Shown in pieces: positions 32,701 through 44,880 of a DNA stretch of 64,000 nucleotides. The DNA comes from Acanthococcus lagerstroemiae. Lineage: Eukaryota; Arthropoda; Insecta; Hemiptera; Eriococcidae. The position numbers and the translations under genes are program-made. The notes beneath the pieces were generated by a model. That model saw only the letters and a program-made list of their open reading frames with translations. It was not told where the DNA came from and searched no databases. The stretch is taken from NCBI GenBank assembly GCA_031841125.1, contig CM063113.1, positions 59,265,211-59,329,210 of the forward strand, given 5' to 3'. Every line of letters begins with the position of its first letter. Position 1 is the first letter of the stretch.

Positions 32701-35700
32701 CGGTGCTAACCCTGCGACTTAAACGAGATACTCAGTCTCATCGTAAATTATCGAAGCCAAAATAATTGTTTTTCGCATGATCGTTTTCAGTATGTTGAAA
32801 ATTCGTATTTTGAAAGTAAACTGCCCGTTAAGAAATTGACTGGAAGAAGTTTTTCTAAATATCAAACATTTCCAGTTTTGTCTGTGATGAAAAATTTTCC
32901 TTAGGCCAGAATTCTACCATTTCATTCCCACAGACTCGAAGTAACGGTCGGGTAATTTTACCTCCTCTAATAAGATGGACTCGCGCTTCTAAAAGCTGGA
33001 AGTCGGGATCGATGACAAATGTGTCCTTGTTATTGAATTTATCTTACTGTTCTCATTTTAGGAAACTTCGGAGAAAACTCTCATAAATGAATAAATAAAA
33101 AAATAAATTATTAAAAACGTCCTTTTATGAAAATGAAGTAATTTGAAATACATAGAAGGCCTTTAGTTAATGAGGAAACTTGATTATAGTTATTGCTGTA
33201 CATGATTTTGACCTGGCCAGTTTGCAGCCGAATCTTTCAGTAACTCCTGCTTTGTTTATGTCTGCTCTCCACTAGATGTTACATGACCATTTCAATTTCT
33301 GCAGTGGTGGCAAAGGCTTCATTTTTAGAATTATACTAACATATTATTGTGACAGACCGCATCTGAAGGTAGCTCTTCGTAAGTACATTAAACCGTACTG
33401 AAGACATTTATTGCTTGTGATTTTAAAAAAGTCAAGGAAGTAGATGTGAATACATGGAGGAGAGAACCAAGGAACTGCCCCTTCCACAGATGAAAATTAA
33501 AATTGAAAAGTTTTCAAAATTTACCAAACGTACCAGCGTTTTTCTCAGTCTCAAAGATCAAGAAATCTCAAACAGTTATGAAAGATTCTCGAAAGTTTTA
33601 AACGTGTTTTGAAAAGTATGAAGGAATATTACGAAGTTTAGATAAAGTCTGGAAGTCTGAAAGAAAGCCTTTAGCTTTTCTGGAGGAGTCCTAATGAGTC
33701 TTCAACGAGTCTTAGCAAATTGTGAATAAGTTTGGAAGAGCATTAAAGAGAATCTATTTGTTTTGAACAGACATAGAAGAATTAATAGTCTTGAACAAGT
33801 CTTGGAGTCTTCATAAATTCTGAGAGATTTGTAAAAAGTCTTTAACGGGTCTTGGACTGTCCACGTGCCTGAAGTGATAGCCGAACCAAGTCTTGAAATG
33901 TTTGAGAGCATCTAGAATGAGCATTTATGAGTCTTCGTTTGTTTTAAGGATCAGGCTTGTACAAGTCATGAAAATTTTCGAAAGTTCTAAAAAGTTTTGA
34001 TCACAGTTTAAAAAGGCCATAATCACATAGGCAAATTTTGTGACACTACTGGGGGGAGGGGGCTAATCTCGCCTAGAATACTGATTCAGCCTCCTCGCAT
34101 AAAAATATTTTAGACCCCGTCCTTATGTAAAAATTGAAATTATAAAAATACAGTTCTTATACACGAAGCGGAATACTTCACGAAAATTGAATTATGAGAA
34201 CGTAGGCGAACTTTTCGGCGAAAGGGAACTGAAGGGTTGGAGCCCCTTCCCTTTCTCGGAATTGACTTCGTCCTGCTCAAAAATGTTGAAAATACTTCAA
34301 AATTTACTGGGCGCTAAAAATCGACTTTTTGGAAGAATAGCCTATATCCCCCCCTCCACACTTTACTACCAGAATCAACACGTACATCATGTTCATGTTT
34401 GAAAGAGTGATAATGAGTCGTAAATAAATTTTGAAAAGTTTTAGCAAATCAGAAAAGTTTGGAGGAATTTCAAATGATTCTGAGGGAGCCTGAAAGATTC
34501 TCACATGAGAATTGAAGTTTAATAAAGTTTTAGAGTTAGATGGCCTTGAAGACTCCCTACTCGAGGGAAATAATTTGGCGGTACTGTAAAACACGTTAAA
34601 AATAAAATGTTCTAAAAATTCTCAACCAGTCGCAGGGCCGTAATCACACTTTTATACGAAGGGGGGAGGGGAGAGGAGAGTAAAGAACAATGCATTTTTT
34701 TTAAAGCAAATTAAGTATAGGGTGGAAAAACGACAAACAAAGCGAAAGAAAAATAAATGGAATAAACTGAACAAAAAATGAAACTATATTTTTTCGTTCC
34801 TTACAATGTCTTAAAATTTTGTAAAACTGCGAAATATTTATCTAAAATTTTGTAATTTGTTTGAAAACTTTGAAAAATTAGTTTAAAATATTGAAAATTT
34901 ATATGAAATTCTTATTTATACACACATAATATATACATATTTCTTTTGATTTTGTGATGAAAAAAAAAAGTTTTCTTTGTGTTTGGAACAGAACTTAACG
35001 AAATTATTTCGATCTCTTACCCTTTTGAAAGGGAACAGTGAATTTTCTCTTTCGCTAGGAGAGGGAATAAAGCTAGTTACTAAGGGCAAAGTTGGATCTA
35101 AGAATTATCCCCCAAAATTGAGTTCTCTCCGAGTATTTGAATTGTAAACCAATATCAAAATTGAATTCAGTAGCTTAGAAACTCTCACTAATGGTACACC
35201 TTAGTTTGAAGATAAGAGCTAATGAATGTTTCAAAAGTTCTGGCTCTCCAGTCATTGCAGAAATTGTTAGAACACAGAAAAACACAAAGTTCAAAGTGGT
35301 CTTACTCAGGATAGAGAGGGAGAATAAAAGAAAAATCTCCGGGATAGGTAGAGGGGCTGGTAGAGAAAAGAGTCCTGAGGTAGTTTGCATTATACATTAG
35401 AAAAATGTCAATAATTGAGCTATTTCTCCCATAAGGCCTGCGCGAATGCATGGCAGTGTAAAGGATCATTTTTAACCCCCATGGTATTTTTGAGGTAGTT
35501 GGGCAACATTTTAAAGAACCTTTCTTAGGTAAAATCGCACGAGCGATATTTTTTGTTGGAAACATTTTTTGATAAATCTAATATTTGTCGACTTGTCGAG
35601 GAATTTTCGAATTCCGTGGACTGCTTCACCCCCTTGGAGAAGAAGCACGACTCGGATATTCGGTTATATAGTAAGCCCAACTGACTATCCATATCAAATT

Positions 35701-37368
35701 TCAGAACTATGCCAATTTTTGCATGCATTTACCAATATTGTGGATAATTTTACTAGACTATAAGTACATAGTCTGCAGCCGTTCTCAAAAGGTTGACTTG
35801 GGCTGTTGCATCGTCAACACGAACGTAAAACACGTTCGTAAAAAGTGTTTTAACGTAAGAGGCGTTACAACCCCAAAACGGAACCATGATGCTTTTGAAA
35901 TGCTGTAGACGAAAAAGAAGGGGATAACTCTTAATATATATTTTTTCCGTTTTCATTGTTTCTGCAAACACAATAGGGATAACGTTGAACGTTTTCGCAG
36001 TCGTTAACTAGAATGCGAGTACTTACTCTGTACACCGTCGTGCAAAAGTATTTTACATACACTTTTTCTACTCTTTCCGAGACTTTTTACTCTTGGCACA
36101 CAACACCTTTGCAGAAAGCGAATGCACGTATAGCATATTATGCAACCTGGGGAAAATATTGAAATACGATAATACTGAGTTTGCAGCGCAAGACAAAGGC
36201 GAACGATAAAACACAAGAATTGTGTTTCACTATTTCCCCTCGAATTGCGTAGTAGTTTTTCTCAACACCTCCTCAGGAAGCTCGAAATTGAATATAATCT
36301 GGGAGCAGTAAAGGGATAATGAGGTACTTTCCACGATGAAAGTGTTAAGAATGATACCTTCCACACTCATCATCTGGTCTTAAAGTCTGTGGACTTTGTG
36401 TGCACGTACCCAGTGATACAGAACCATTGTGGACGAGTGACAGTGACTTGCACAGTCGAAGCAACAGAAATTTACAGTTTCGAGTGCGTTGATAATTTCA
36501 GTATAAAATTTTTTTATTGTTTTTAATAAAAATCCTAACGGCAACCCATTCGCGCTTTACTGCGTTCAGGCAGTAAAACTTATTATTAAATTACCGGGCG
36601 TAGATATTTAGCGCGAGGAAACCGTCGAGGAACGCGGTCTCAGGCTTCGTATTAAATGACCGTGTCGGCTGGGCTCGCCTCTCGACAAATGAGGATGGCG
36701 AATTTCTCCCAGAGGATGAACGTGACCTTTTAGTAGATGAAAAATTTCATTCGACGACATGAACGAAAGTGGTGTCTTGATATACGACTTCGCCGGTTAG
36801 ACAGTTGGCGAACCTACAGCGTGTTTGTCCGTATTGAGTTATACACCTACCTACGAGAGGGCTATTCGAACATTCGAAGGTAACAACTATGACCAGTTCA
36901 TAGGGAATATTGAAACGGACTTGAAGATTACCAAATTGCTAATTTTATGAAGCGGGAAATGAATAATAAGTTTAAAAGACTACGGATGTGGCTTAATAAA
37001 CTCAGCTAAACTGCAGCTCGTACTACTCTCGAGGTGATGCAGCCAAATATAAACACTAAAATAATTATATTCTAGGTACCAGGTGTACTCTCCTTCTTCC
37101 CTTTGATACGGATGTTTCAGGGTCCTACCATATTTCATCACCTCCATTTTCATAATATCTCTCAAACCATTTGATGTTTCTTGTCTTTTATGTTGGTTTG
37201 CCTTTTGTTCGAAGAAACTTGGGTGGATGAAACCACAGAAACACAAATTGAGCTCAGTTTTTCGAAAAAATATTACCCTCTCTACTTGGAGAAGCGGGCT
37301 GAGGGGAAAACTTTCATCATCCTACTTTTGCTGGGAGAAGTGTACACATTAGGCGAAGGAATGTACAA
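29763..37368. other. Long intron segment without recognisable genes
   Basis: Mostly AT-rich. 33480-34020 and 34400-34560 contain the degenerate AGTCTTGAAAAG-type short repeats also seen at the left edge and after 61000. Two related G-rich phrases with CCRTAATCACA occur near 34016 and 34637. 36590-36720 is CpG-richer. Nothing codes for a recognisable protein. Confidence 0.4.
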
Positions 37369-37460
37369 AATGTATAAATTGAGCTTCTCATGAGTTGGCT
37401 CTATTACTCTCTTTAATGTATAAATTGAGCTTCTCATGAGTTGGCTCTATTACTCTCTTT
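37369..37460. repeat. 46-bp tandem duplication
   Basis: Two adjacent copies, identical on inspection, each starting AATGTATAAATTGAGC (37369-37414 and 37415-37460). Confidence 0.9.
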
Positions 37461-37476
37461 AATTTTCGTTGGGGGG

Positions 37477-37598
37477 GGGGCTGTGTAGAAAGCTTATAAT
37501 CATTCTCATTATAACCTAGAGAAGAGCCCGAATTTAGGGGGCTGTGTAGAAAGCTTATAATCATTCTCATTATAACCTAGAGAAGAGCCCGAATTTAG
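37477..37598. repeat. 61-bp tandem duplication
   Basis: Two adjacent copies, apparently identical, each starting GGGGCTGTGTAGAAAGC and ending CCCGAATTTAG, offset by 61 bases. It lies only 16 bases after the 46-bp duplication. Confidence 0.9.
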
Positions 37599-38040
37599 AT
37601 AATGAGCACAGAAAAAGCCGGAATGTGACATCTTGCCATAGTAGCATTTACACTTCTAATTTACGAATATGACAGAACTGAAGGAAAACATTGCATAGGA
37701 AAAAGTAGAAATTGAGTGCATTTTTTAACCTACCTTCCACATTCAGTTACCATGTATGAGAAGTCGAAGGGAGAACTTATCCCACTGATAGATGTTCACA
37801 TTCGTGGAATAAAGTACCCAAAACAGCACGATTTTCCGATATCATTCGCACCTGTAACTGGTTAAATCATCCCGGAATAGGGTATTTCTGTATTTTAATC
37901 ATGAGGAGACCTTCCTCTGATACTGCTCCAATCGAAAATAAACTATTTACAAATTATTTATCAGATGAATTTGACATTTTCGTACTATCGTGGCACTCGG
38001 AGTTTCCCGCTTTCTACGAACTGAAACGCACCATCCACAG
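37599..38040. other. Intron sequence, nothing recognised
   Basis: AT-rich, no domain, no repeat. Confidence 0.4.
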
Positions 38041-38310
38041 AAGCAAAACTATAGGGGGTGGGGGTTGACCCCCCCCCCCAGTAATTTGGTAGTCGGCAAA
38101 TTTTGAAACTATTTATTTGAATTTTCCATTTTTTATGAATGTTTGCTTATTGTTGTGCTTTTTTTTCACTGGAAAATATTTCGATTAAAAAATCGGCTAA
38201 TTTTTAAATTTTTAAAAATTTTGGCTGCGAATCCTTAGTTTAAAAAAAATATTTGTCGGCAAATTTTTCTTCTCCCCCTCCCGAAACTGAAATTCAAATT
38301 TCGTTTCTGA
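38041..38310. mobile_element. MITE-like repeat, copy 1
   Basis: Starts AGCAAAACTATAGGGGGTG and ends TTTCGTTTCTGA; a G-rich start and C-rich end are partly inverted. It aligns along its whole length with 39008-39268 in the same orientation, sharing phrases such as TTTTGAAACT and TTTGTCGGC. Confidence 0.6.
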
Positions 38311-39007
38311 AAATAGAGTATCCTGGACTCCTGTTAGAGACTAGTCAGTCAAAAGCCGAAGGTTTCAAGCTGAGTATCGAATGTTATTTGAAAGGTTGAA
38401 ACAAAGCTAAAATTTGGAAGACATTTCGAAAATCTGAAAGTCGGTAGCCAACTTTGAATTTTGGATTCCAGTGACTATTCTGTTTCTACTAGATTCTCTG
38501 TTTGACCTAGAGCCTGAAATTTGAGAAAGTCGAATATTTTATTAAAATCTAAAAATTGAAAGTCAAAGACTTATTTTTCAATGTCACAAGCTGAATTCAA
38601 ATAGCAAATGTTCTATTGTTTGCTTTACGGGCTTTGGTCCTGGGGAATATAGGAGGAAAATTTAGTCTGGAACAGAAATCAAACTCCATGTGTTTTTCAT
38701 ATAAGAACGAAAGGGAGCTTGTAGCACGGATTCCCCTAATCCAATCGACCTAAAACTTTGTAGTTTTATTGTTTTAATTTTTTTTTAAACGTTTATTTTA
38801 ATTTTATGGGAACCAATTTAGGAGACGAATCAGAGTAAATTCGGAAAAAATATCACCAAGAGTAAATAACGACCATCTTAAAGTGTAAGTTGTGTGTTCC
38901 TCTCAAGTATATTCCTGACACCTTTCCATCTTACCCGCCTAGACTAGACTATGCTCATGTGCGCAAATGTGAATGCTTGGGGATAAGGTTCTAATCTGCA
39001 TTTGCAA
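38311..39007. other. Intron sequence between two MITE-like copies
   Basis: AT-rich; nothing recognised. Confidence 0.4.
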
Positions 39008-39268
39008 AGACGAAACTATATTGGGAAAGGGGGGGGGGGTGAAACGGCATATTTTGAAACTGTTCATTTGAATTTTTCATTTTCTAAGAACGTTTGTTTG
39101 TTTGTTTCTTCTTCTTTTTTCAATTTAAAAATATTTTTGATTAATGAATCGACGAATTTTCAAATTTAAACAAAAATTTGTCGGCGAATTTTTAGTTAAA
39201 AAGTATTATTTGTCGACAAATCTCCCTCTCTCCCCCTCCCCTTTACTGAAAGTCATGTTTCGTCTCTG
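39008..39268. mobile_element. MITE-like repeat, copy 2
   Basis: Starts AGACGAAACTAT and ends ATGTTTCGTCTCT, so the terminal AGACGAAAC is inverted at the other end, with G-rich and C-rich blocks inside. Same family as 38041-38310. No clear target duplication was seen. Confidence 0.6.
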
Positions 39269-41174
39269 ACCACCCGAAGTGCTTAGCAATTATAGAGAGA
39301 ACCAAAGAGGGTTGAATGACAACAGGGCTGGTATTCTAATAAAATGCTATGATGTCTACAAAATGTGCGCCATTGAAATGCAATGAAATAATTACATATT
39401 TCGTGAATTAGATTATTAGCATTTCTCGGGAATACTTGCCTTTTTTTCGAGAAGAAGTTCTAAATACGGATTAGGTGAGAGTGCAAACTAACCTTGTACC
39501 CTTCAAAAATTGGGCCAGTTTATGTTAGTTCATGGTGTTGTGAAATTGAAATTACCCAGAGGCATTAGGTTGAAAATTCAAAATGACTTGGAGGATCAGA
39601 GACATAGTTTCATGTAATATATCCAGGTCGAGTTCGCTCCATACTGTTGTAATGTCAAGCACCGCTATAGTTTTTAATCACCTGCAGCGTCTATATTTGC
39701 CCTACCCTTAGTTTTATGATCGATTCATCGATAATTGTCTGTTCAACAAACCTGAGTCATATCTAATTGGCTAACGCATCTTTGCGTGTCTACATATCTC
39801 CATATCTCTTTGTCTTTCTATTGTCTGTCCTCCAGCCCTTTACATATTGTCTCTTCATCAGTCTGTCTTTAATTCTCTGCCCCTCTTACTTTTTGTCCAT
39901 CCGCCATGATTGATTTATGGTTTCTCTATCTGTCTGTAAAGTTAGCTAACCAGTTATCCTCAGTCTGGCCGACTTCTTGTGTGTTTGACTGCATAGGCAA
40001 CTAATCTGTTGTAGTATTTTCACTATAACCGGATAACCAGTGATTTTCATGGTTGAGTAGTCGATTTTAACCGCTGTTTTTTTATTCGTTTTTAGCCAAT
40101 TAACCAACTTGACTGTCGGTTTTCTATGCGGTTACTGGCTAATGAACTCAATTTGATCGTCGGTTTTTAGTCGGAGTTTTCACCCTTTTGTATCATTCTT
40201 GTTTTTTATTAATTTTTTTTTCATTGGTTTTTATTAGTATTTTAGCCAAGTTTTTGCTGGGATTTTCCTCCACGGTTAACTGTGAGGTTTTCGTTTTTCG
40301 AATAGTTCTAAATCAGTTTTCAAGTTGAGGTTGACTCGACATTTTGACCAGATCCTTCGAGCTCCCAAATCCTAAATAGAGAAGTACAATGCGTCGACTG
40401 ATTGGCATTCACAGACTAAAGGAACTATAGCGAATGTCCGGCTAGAAGCTAATATTTTGGAAAGGCTAGAGTCTGGAATAATGAAATAAAAAGGTGGAGT
40501 AAATCAAGAGAACAAAAAATAAGAAAGAAAGAGAGAAAATCATTCTACTTGTTCAAAAACGAAAAATCTTTAGAGGAGGCGAATGCGACTGTAAAGGAAA
40601 AGGTGTTCGTTTTCTCGCGACTCGAAATAAATTAGGGTTCCTATTCTGCAGCACACTACGTGTCGACGATATTCTAATGAAGACTCTCTCGTTCAAGACT
40701 ACGTTCCTAGCATTCTTTAGTTTTTCTTTAATATTACTCATGAATGCAATAATACGTTTCACTATATTTATAAATAAAAAAGAGAGAAAGAAAAACAAAA
40801 GGGAAACCGAATTCCATTGAAGTCTGTATGGAATCAGCAGTAATATTCTGGTTCAAGAAATTTGAAAATCTCTCGTTAGTATACGGTAGTTGTGTTTGAC
40901 ACATTCTCGAGGTTAGTTTCCACTTCTGCAGTAGTTTCGGTGTCTGGACATGTGGCCAATTCGTTCTCTGACAAACGTTACTTTCATAATTATAATATAC
41001 TGCCGGATAAAAGCCTTTATCCACCCCCAAAGAAGTCACGATTTTCCTTCTCTTAGCAGAAGGGAGTCAGTAAATGACCGGGAATTCAGATATAATATTT
41101 CTAGAACATTTGTTTTCTCACGCATGAGCTGCGGAGGCATCCAGACACACTCGATACAGACCAAAAAAAATCCC
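39269..41174. other. Intron sequence without recognisable genes
   Basis: 39770-39930 is pyrimidine-rich with repeated CTGTCT/TCTCT. 40010-40200 repeats CGGTTTTTAG-like phrases loosely. No genes recognised. Confidence 0.4.
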
Positions 41175-42287
41175 TTATTTACCAAAAAATCGCATATTTC
41201 GTATCTGTGAGAAACAGATATAAGACGACAAAGGTTTACTAAATGTTGATAAACCTAACCAGAAGTTGATCCTAGTAAAGCACGTTGCCGCCACGGTCAC
41301 GAATCCAGCACGTAACCGGCTCGGCATGCTATCAAATAACGCACGAATCTCCTCCTGTGGTGTCGCTTCCCATTCTTCTCGCAAGGCAATTCTCAATGCA
41401 TTGAGGGACTTCATGGGGGGGGGATTACGAACTCGTATGCGTTTACCCAGTCTGTCCCAGACGTGTTCAATTGGGATCAAGTCTGGGCTGCAAATTGGCC
41501 ATTCAAGTTGTGCAATTTCGACTTCTTCCAAGAATTTGAGTGTTTGTCTGCTACATGCGGTCGTGCTTTATTTTGCATGAACAAGGAGCCCACACTCACA
41601 AATTGCATATAAGGCACGACATAATTTAGAAGAATGTCCTCAATATACACTGAAGAATTCACAGTGCCGGAGTGACAACAATGGAGATCTGGCCTAGCAT
41701 CATGCGAAATACCACTCCAGATCATAAGGGAACCACCGAAGAAATCCGACCTCCGTGTAAACGTACATTGAGCATAACATTGATTAGAGTGTCTCCATAT
41801 GCGTATACATCCATCTGGTCCTGTAGGAGAAAATCTGGACTCATCCGTGAAGAAAACCCGCCTTCGATCCCCATCTCGCCTCTGCACGTGATTGCGAGCG
41901 AAAGACAAGCGTCGTCGTCGGTGTTCCGTAGTGAGTATCGGGACTTATGCCGGTTTACAGTTACTTAAACCACGTTTTTGAAGTCGGCGACGGATTGTTC
42001 GAGAATTCGCAGGCGTGTTGAAAGAAATTCACTTCCCCAGCTATTCTATTCGATGTTAAATAAGAATCTCGCATCGCTATTCTCGCAATATTTCTATTCT
42101 CTCGGACATCTATAGCTCTTGGACGGCCAGATCGCGACCTGTGGACGAATGATCCTCTCCCTACATATCGTCGGTAAATGTGATTCACAGTTCCGTGCGC
42201 CAGATTATACTGTAGAGCGATAGAACGACCTCTACCCTCGTTAACGAGTGCAACAATTTGCGCAGAAATTTCGGGCGAAATAGACAT
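41175..42287 (-). mobile_element. Tc1-like transposase, dead copy
   Basis: From the ATG at 42287, the minus strand encodes a Tc1-type DNA-binding region (SAQIVALVNEGRGRSIALQY, then G-R-P-R-A). After frame shifts come FTDESRFSPTGPDG with the first catalytic aspartate, G-S-L-M-I-W-S-G-I-S, and F-M-Q-N-K-A-R-P-H-V where relatives have Q-D-N. The final part is PDLIPIEHVWDRLGKRIR with the catalytic glutamate. So the second catalytic aspartate is lost. At least two frame changes and a stop near 41965 are also present. Length is close to a complete transposase (about 340 codons). Terminal inverted repeats were not located. The neighbouring Ig3 exon lies 448 bases to the right. Confidence 0.88.
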
Positions 42288-42353
42288 ATTTAAGAATTTT
42301 TAATTCTTTCAATCGAATGCAAACTGACGCAATTTTTATCGTGATTTCAAATA

Positions 42354-42565
42354 CAGTAGGCGCCGGTTAATCCGACGCCGGATACTCCGGATTTCCGGTT
42401 AATACGGACGAACTGAATATTCCCCGATCGAATTGCAGTTTCCCATGTACTTTTTGCCTTTTAATACGGAAAAAAATCGTTTAATCTCGACATAACCACT
42501 TTTTTAAGCAAGTTTTTCAAAGGTATTCCATCGGTTCTTTTGGTCGGCTAAAAACTTTGCCTATT
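42354..42565. mobile_element. Possible pogo/Tigger-like non-autonomous element
   Basis: The left end after TA is CAGTAGGCGCCGGTTAATCC, followed by repeated CGG-TTAAT phrases typical of pogo-group termini. A weak inverted partner (GTCGGCTAAAA..GCCTATTG) ends at 42565, but TA does not follow it. The left end is convincing and the right end is not. It lies between the Tc1 relic and the Ig3 exon. Confidence 0.4.
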
Positions 42566-42734
42566 GTCGGTTTTACGGGCACTCGGTTAAAATTTCCAGA
42601 CCCGAATAACCGATTCCGAGACACAAAATTGATATCCGTAATCTGTTGCCATAAGTTTTCGAATTTCAGATTTAGAGAAAACGCTCGGTTGACTACTTTT
42701 CAATTCGAGGAAAGATTGCCTAAAATATACGTAC

Positions 42735-42886
42735 CTTTAGAGCGAGGTGCTTTGCCGGTTTGTCTCCCAAAAACCAAGTGATATGAGCGGACGGTCTCGA
42801 TCCGATTGCCAGGCACTCGATTTCATATTCCCGATCCACAGACAGCGTACGATTTTTCAGGAGTATTGACACATTCAGCGGTTTCA
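42735..42886 (-). CDS. Sidestep-like Ig gene, exon encoding the N-terminal half of Ig3
   Basis: This 152-base exon has an acceptor ending TTCCAG, a GTACGT donor, start phase 1 and end phase 0. Its first two bases complete a leucine codon with the last base of the previous exon. It encodes LKPLNVSILLKN, then SVDREYEIECLAIGSRPSA and ITWFLGDKPA. That gives the strand-B cysteine, the G-S-R-P turn and the strand-C tryptophan in the order and spacing of Sidestep Ig3. An N-V-S glycosylation sequon is present near the start. A pogo-like terminus and a dead Tc1 element lie just downstream in the intron (42354 and 41175-42287). The splice sites look intact, so the exon does not appear damaged by them. 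Confidence 0.88.
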
Positions 42887-44880
42887 CTGGAATGAAAATC
42901 AAATAAAGCGAATGAATACTAGATTAGGGTGCAACTCAAACGAATGAGGGAAAATATGTCGACTTTTTTGAGGTTCCATCCCCTCCCCCCAGAATCTGGA
43001 CTCTGTTGGATCAAAATAATAAAGGAATTTTAAGGGGAAAAATTGAAAGGTGGTCTACAGGCCTCAAAGTCCAACGGTAAAAAGACATGTGAAATGCATT
43101 ATTTTTGGCCGTAAAATGGTCCGTGAAGTGTAGAAAGTCACATTATGTATTTTTGAGTTAGAGTTTTGTTAGATTTCATACAGAAAATGCAGAAAGTGAA
43201 TGAACGCTGGAAGGAAGAGTCACCCTCTCACAAGGGTTTTTCAAAATGCATAATAATATTTACAAAAAACATACGAAGACATTAATTCTTTTTCTTGGAA
43301 TAGGTCCAGGCCCTTACCAGCCATCTGTGGTAGGGGTTGCTGACTGTTTACCGAGGGGGGATTGAGGATACATATACTATATAATGTGAAGATTTCTACG
43401 GGGCAGTGGTGCAGCCAATGGGTAGTGGGGAGTGTGAAGGGAGCTAATGCCCCCAAGGCACCTGAAATTAAAAGTAAAATACACAAAAATTAGCAATTTT
43501 TCGTCTTTAAAACACGTTTTTTGAAAAATTTTCCCTCGACCAGTAATTTTACTTTTTTATAAAATAATAGTCCTCTCTAATATCGGCGATTTTTAAAAAG
43601 TACCTCAAGTTTCGACTTTTCCTCCCTCGAAAATCTTACTTTGACCTCCCCCCTCGCCCTTGGGAAAATCTTGTTTACGCCGCTGAATCATGAGTAGACC
43701 AGCTGAACTGTACATTCAAATTATTTGATGAAACCTGAGGTTCGTTGTTCAGGCTTGAATTCGAAGAAGTTAGAGTGCATTTTTTGGATTTTACCGTAAA
43801 TTTTTTAAGCCACTTATCCATTATGTTTACAGTATATAAACCAAACATTCTGGAAGAAAAGTAGCAGATTTACAGTGTTTACAATAAGAACATTGAATTT
43901 GGTCCCAAAATTCATAATTAAAACGGGTGATTCAACTTACCGACAACCCTCGGGAAAAAAATTGAATGTATAACGCGTGAAAAAAGAATAATACTTCTAC
44001 AACGATCAAATTTTCGAACTTTTGGAAGTAAAAAAATTCTATTTCTGTGGACTTATCAAGTTATCAGTTCTCAAACACCCATTCAGGCATTTACTATGTA
44101 TATTAAATGTGAACTCAATCGCGAGCCTACCACTGTGTTTGTGAATTATAAAGAACAAAAAACTATCTTTCAACGCAAAATCAGTGTTGCCAAATTTACA
44201 AGCATTAAAATGTAGGGGAAAGAAAAGTTTTGAACAAAACTAGCGAGAAGAATATGAGGAATCCGTTATTTTTATTCACGAAATTTTGCGGGGCTCCGGC
44301 AAGCGCCAGGGAGTGCTCAGCACCCCCTAGCACCCTTCTGGCTACGGGATCTGCCAATCCAAGAGTCCCAAATTAGTTAACAAAGTTTTTGTTCTAAATT
44401 TTAAAATGTTTCTGTGATGTTAATTCGCTTCATTTCTTCCTTTTCGTTCAGCATAATAACGATTTTTTCAGTGGTGGTATCTTTGCGTAGGTGTGCTCAA
44501 GTTGCCTTTAAAGGGGGCTCAGCCCCAGCTTGCGCCTCTTGGCTACGGGGCTGCATATGTCTTGCCTGGACGTACTTACTTCTTTTCCTCTATTATTTCA
44601 CCTCTCTTCATTCCTCCTTCTCGGCTCCCTCCCCCATTTAACTCTTTTTATCTAAAATGAAGAAAAGAATTAATGACCAAAAAATCAGATTTGTTAATCA
44701 GCATTGATTGTCACGTAATAAATAAAGCACCTTTGCTCGATCGACTTGGACCATTTTAGAATATTTGTCTCGGTGATCCGATCCCTTTCTTTATTTAAGG
44801 TCATATATGTACGAGGAAAAATTAATTGTGACCTTTTGCATATACCTTACCCCTTTCTTCTTTTCACTCCATCCCACACG
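42887..44880. other. Intron sequence with terminal fragments of short repeats
   Basis: 43404-43685 is a candidate hAT-like MITE: CAGTGGTGCAGCCAA at the left and the reverse complement CAGCGGCGTAAACAA at the right, without matching 8-base flanks. Two similar GGCTACGGG-CTG ends occur in the same orientation at about 44338-44353 and 44550-44565 beside blocks of CAGCCCC/CAGCACC type. No gene recognised. Confidence 0.4.

Noticed and set aside
44282..44566. A MITE bounded by the two GGCTACGGG-CTG motifs
   Set aside because: Both motifs point the same way, so they are two separate right ends and not a pair of inverted termini.
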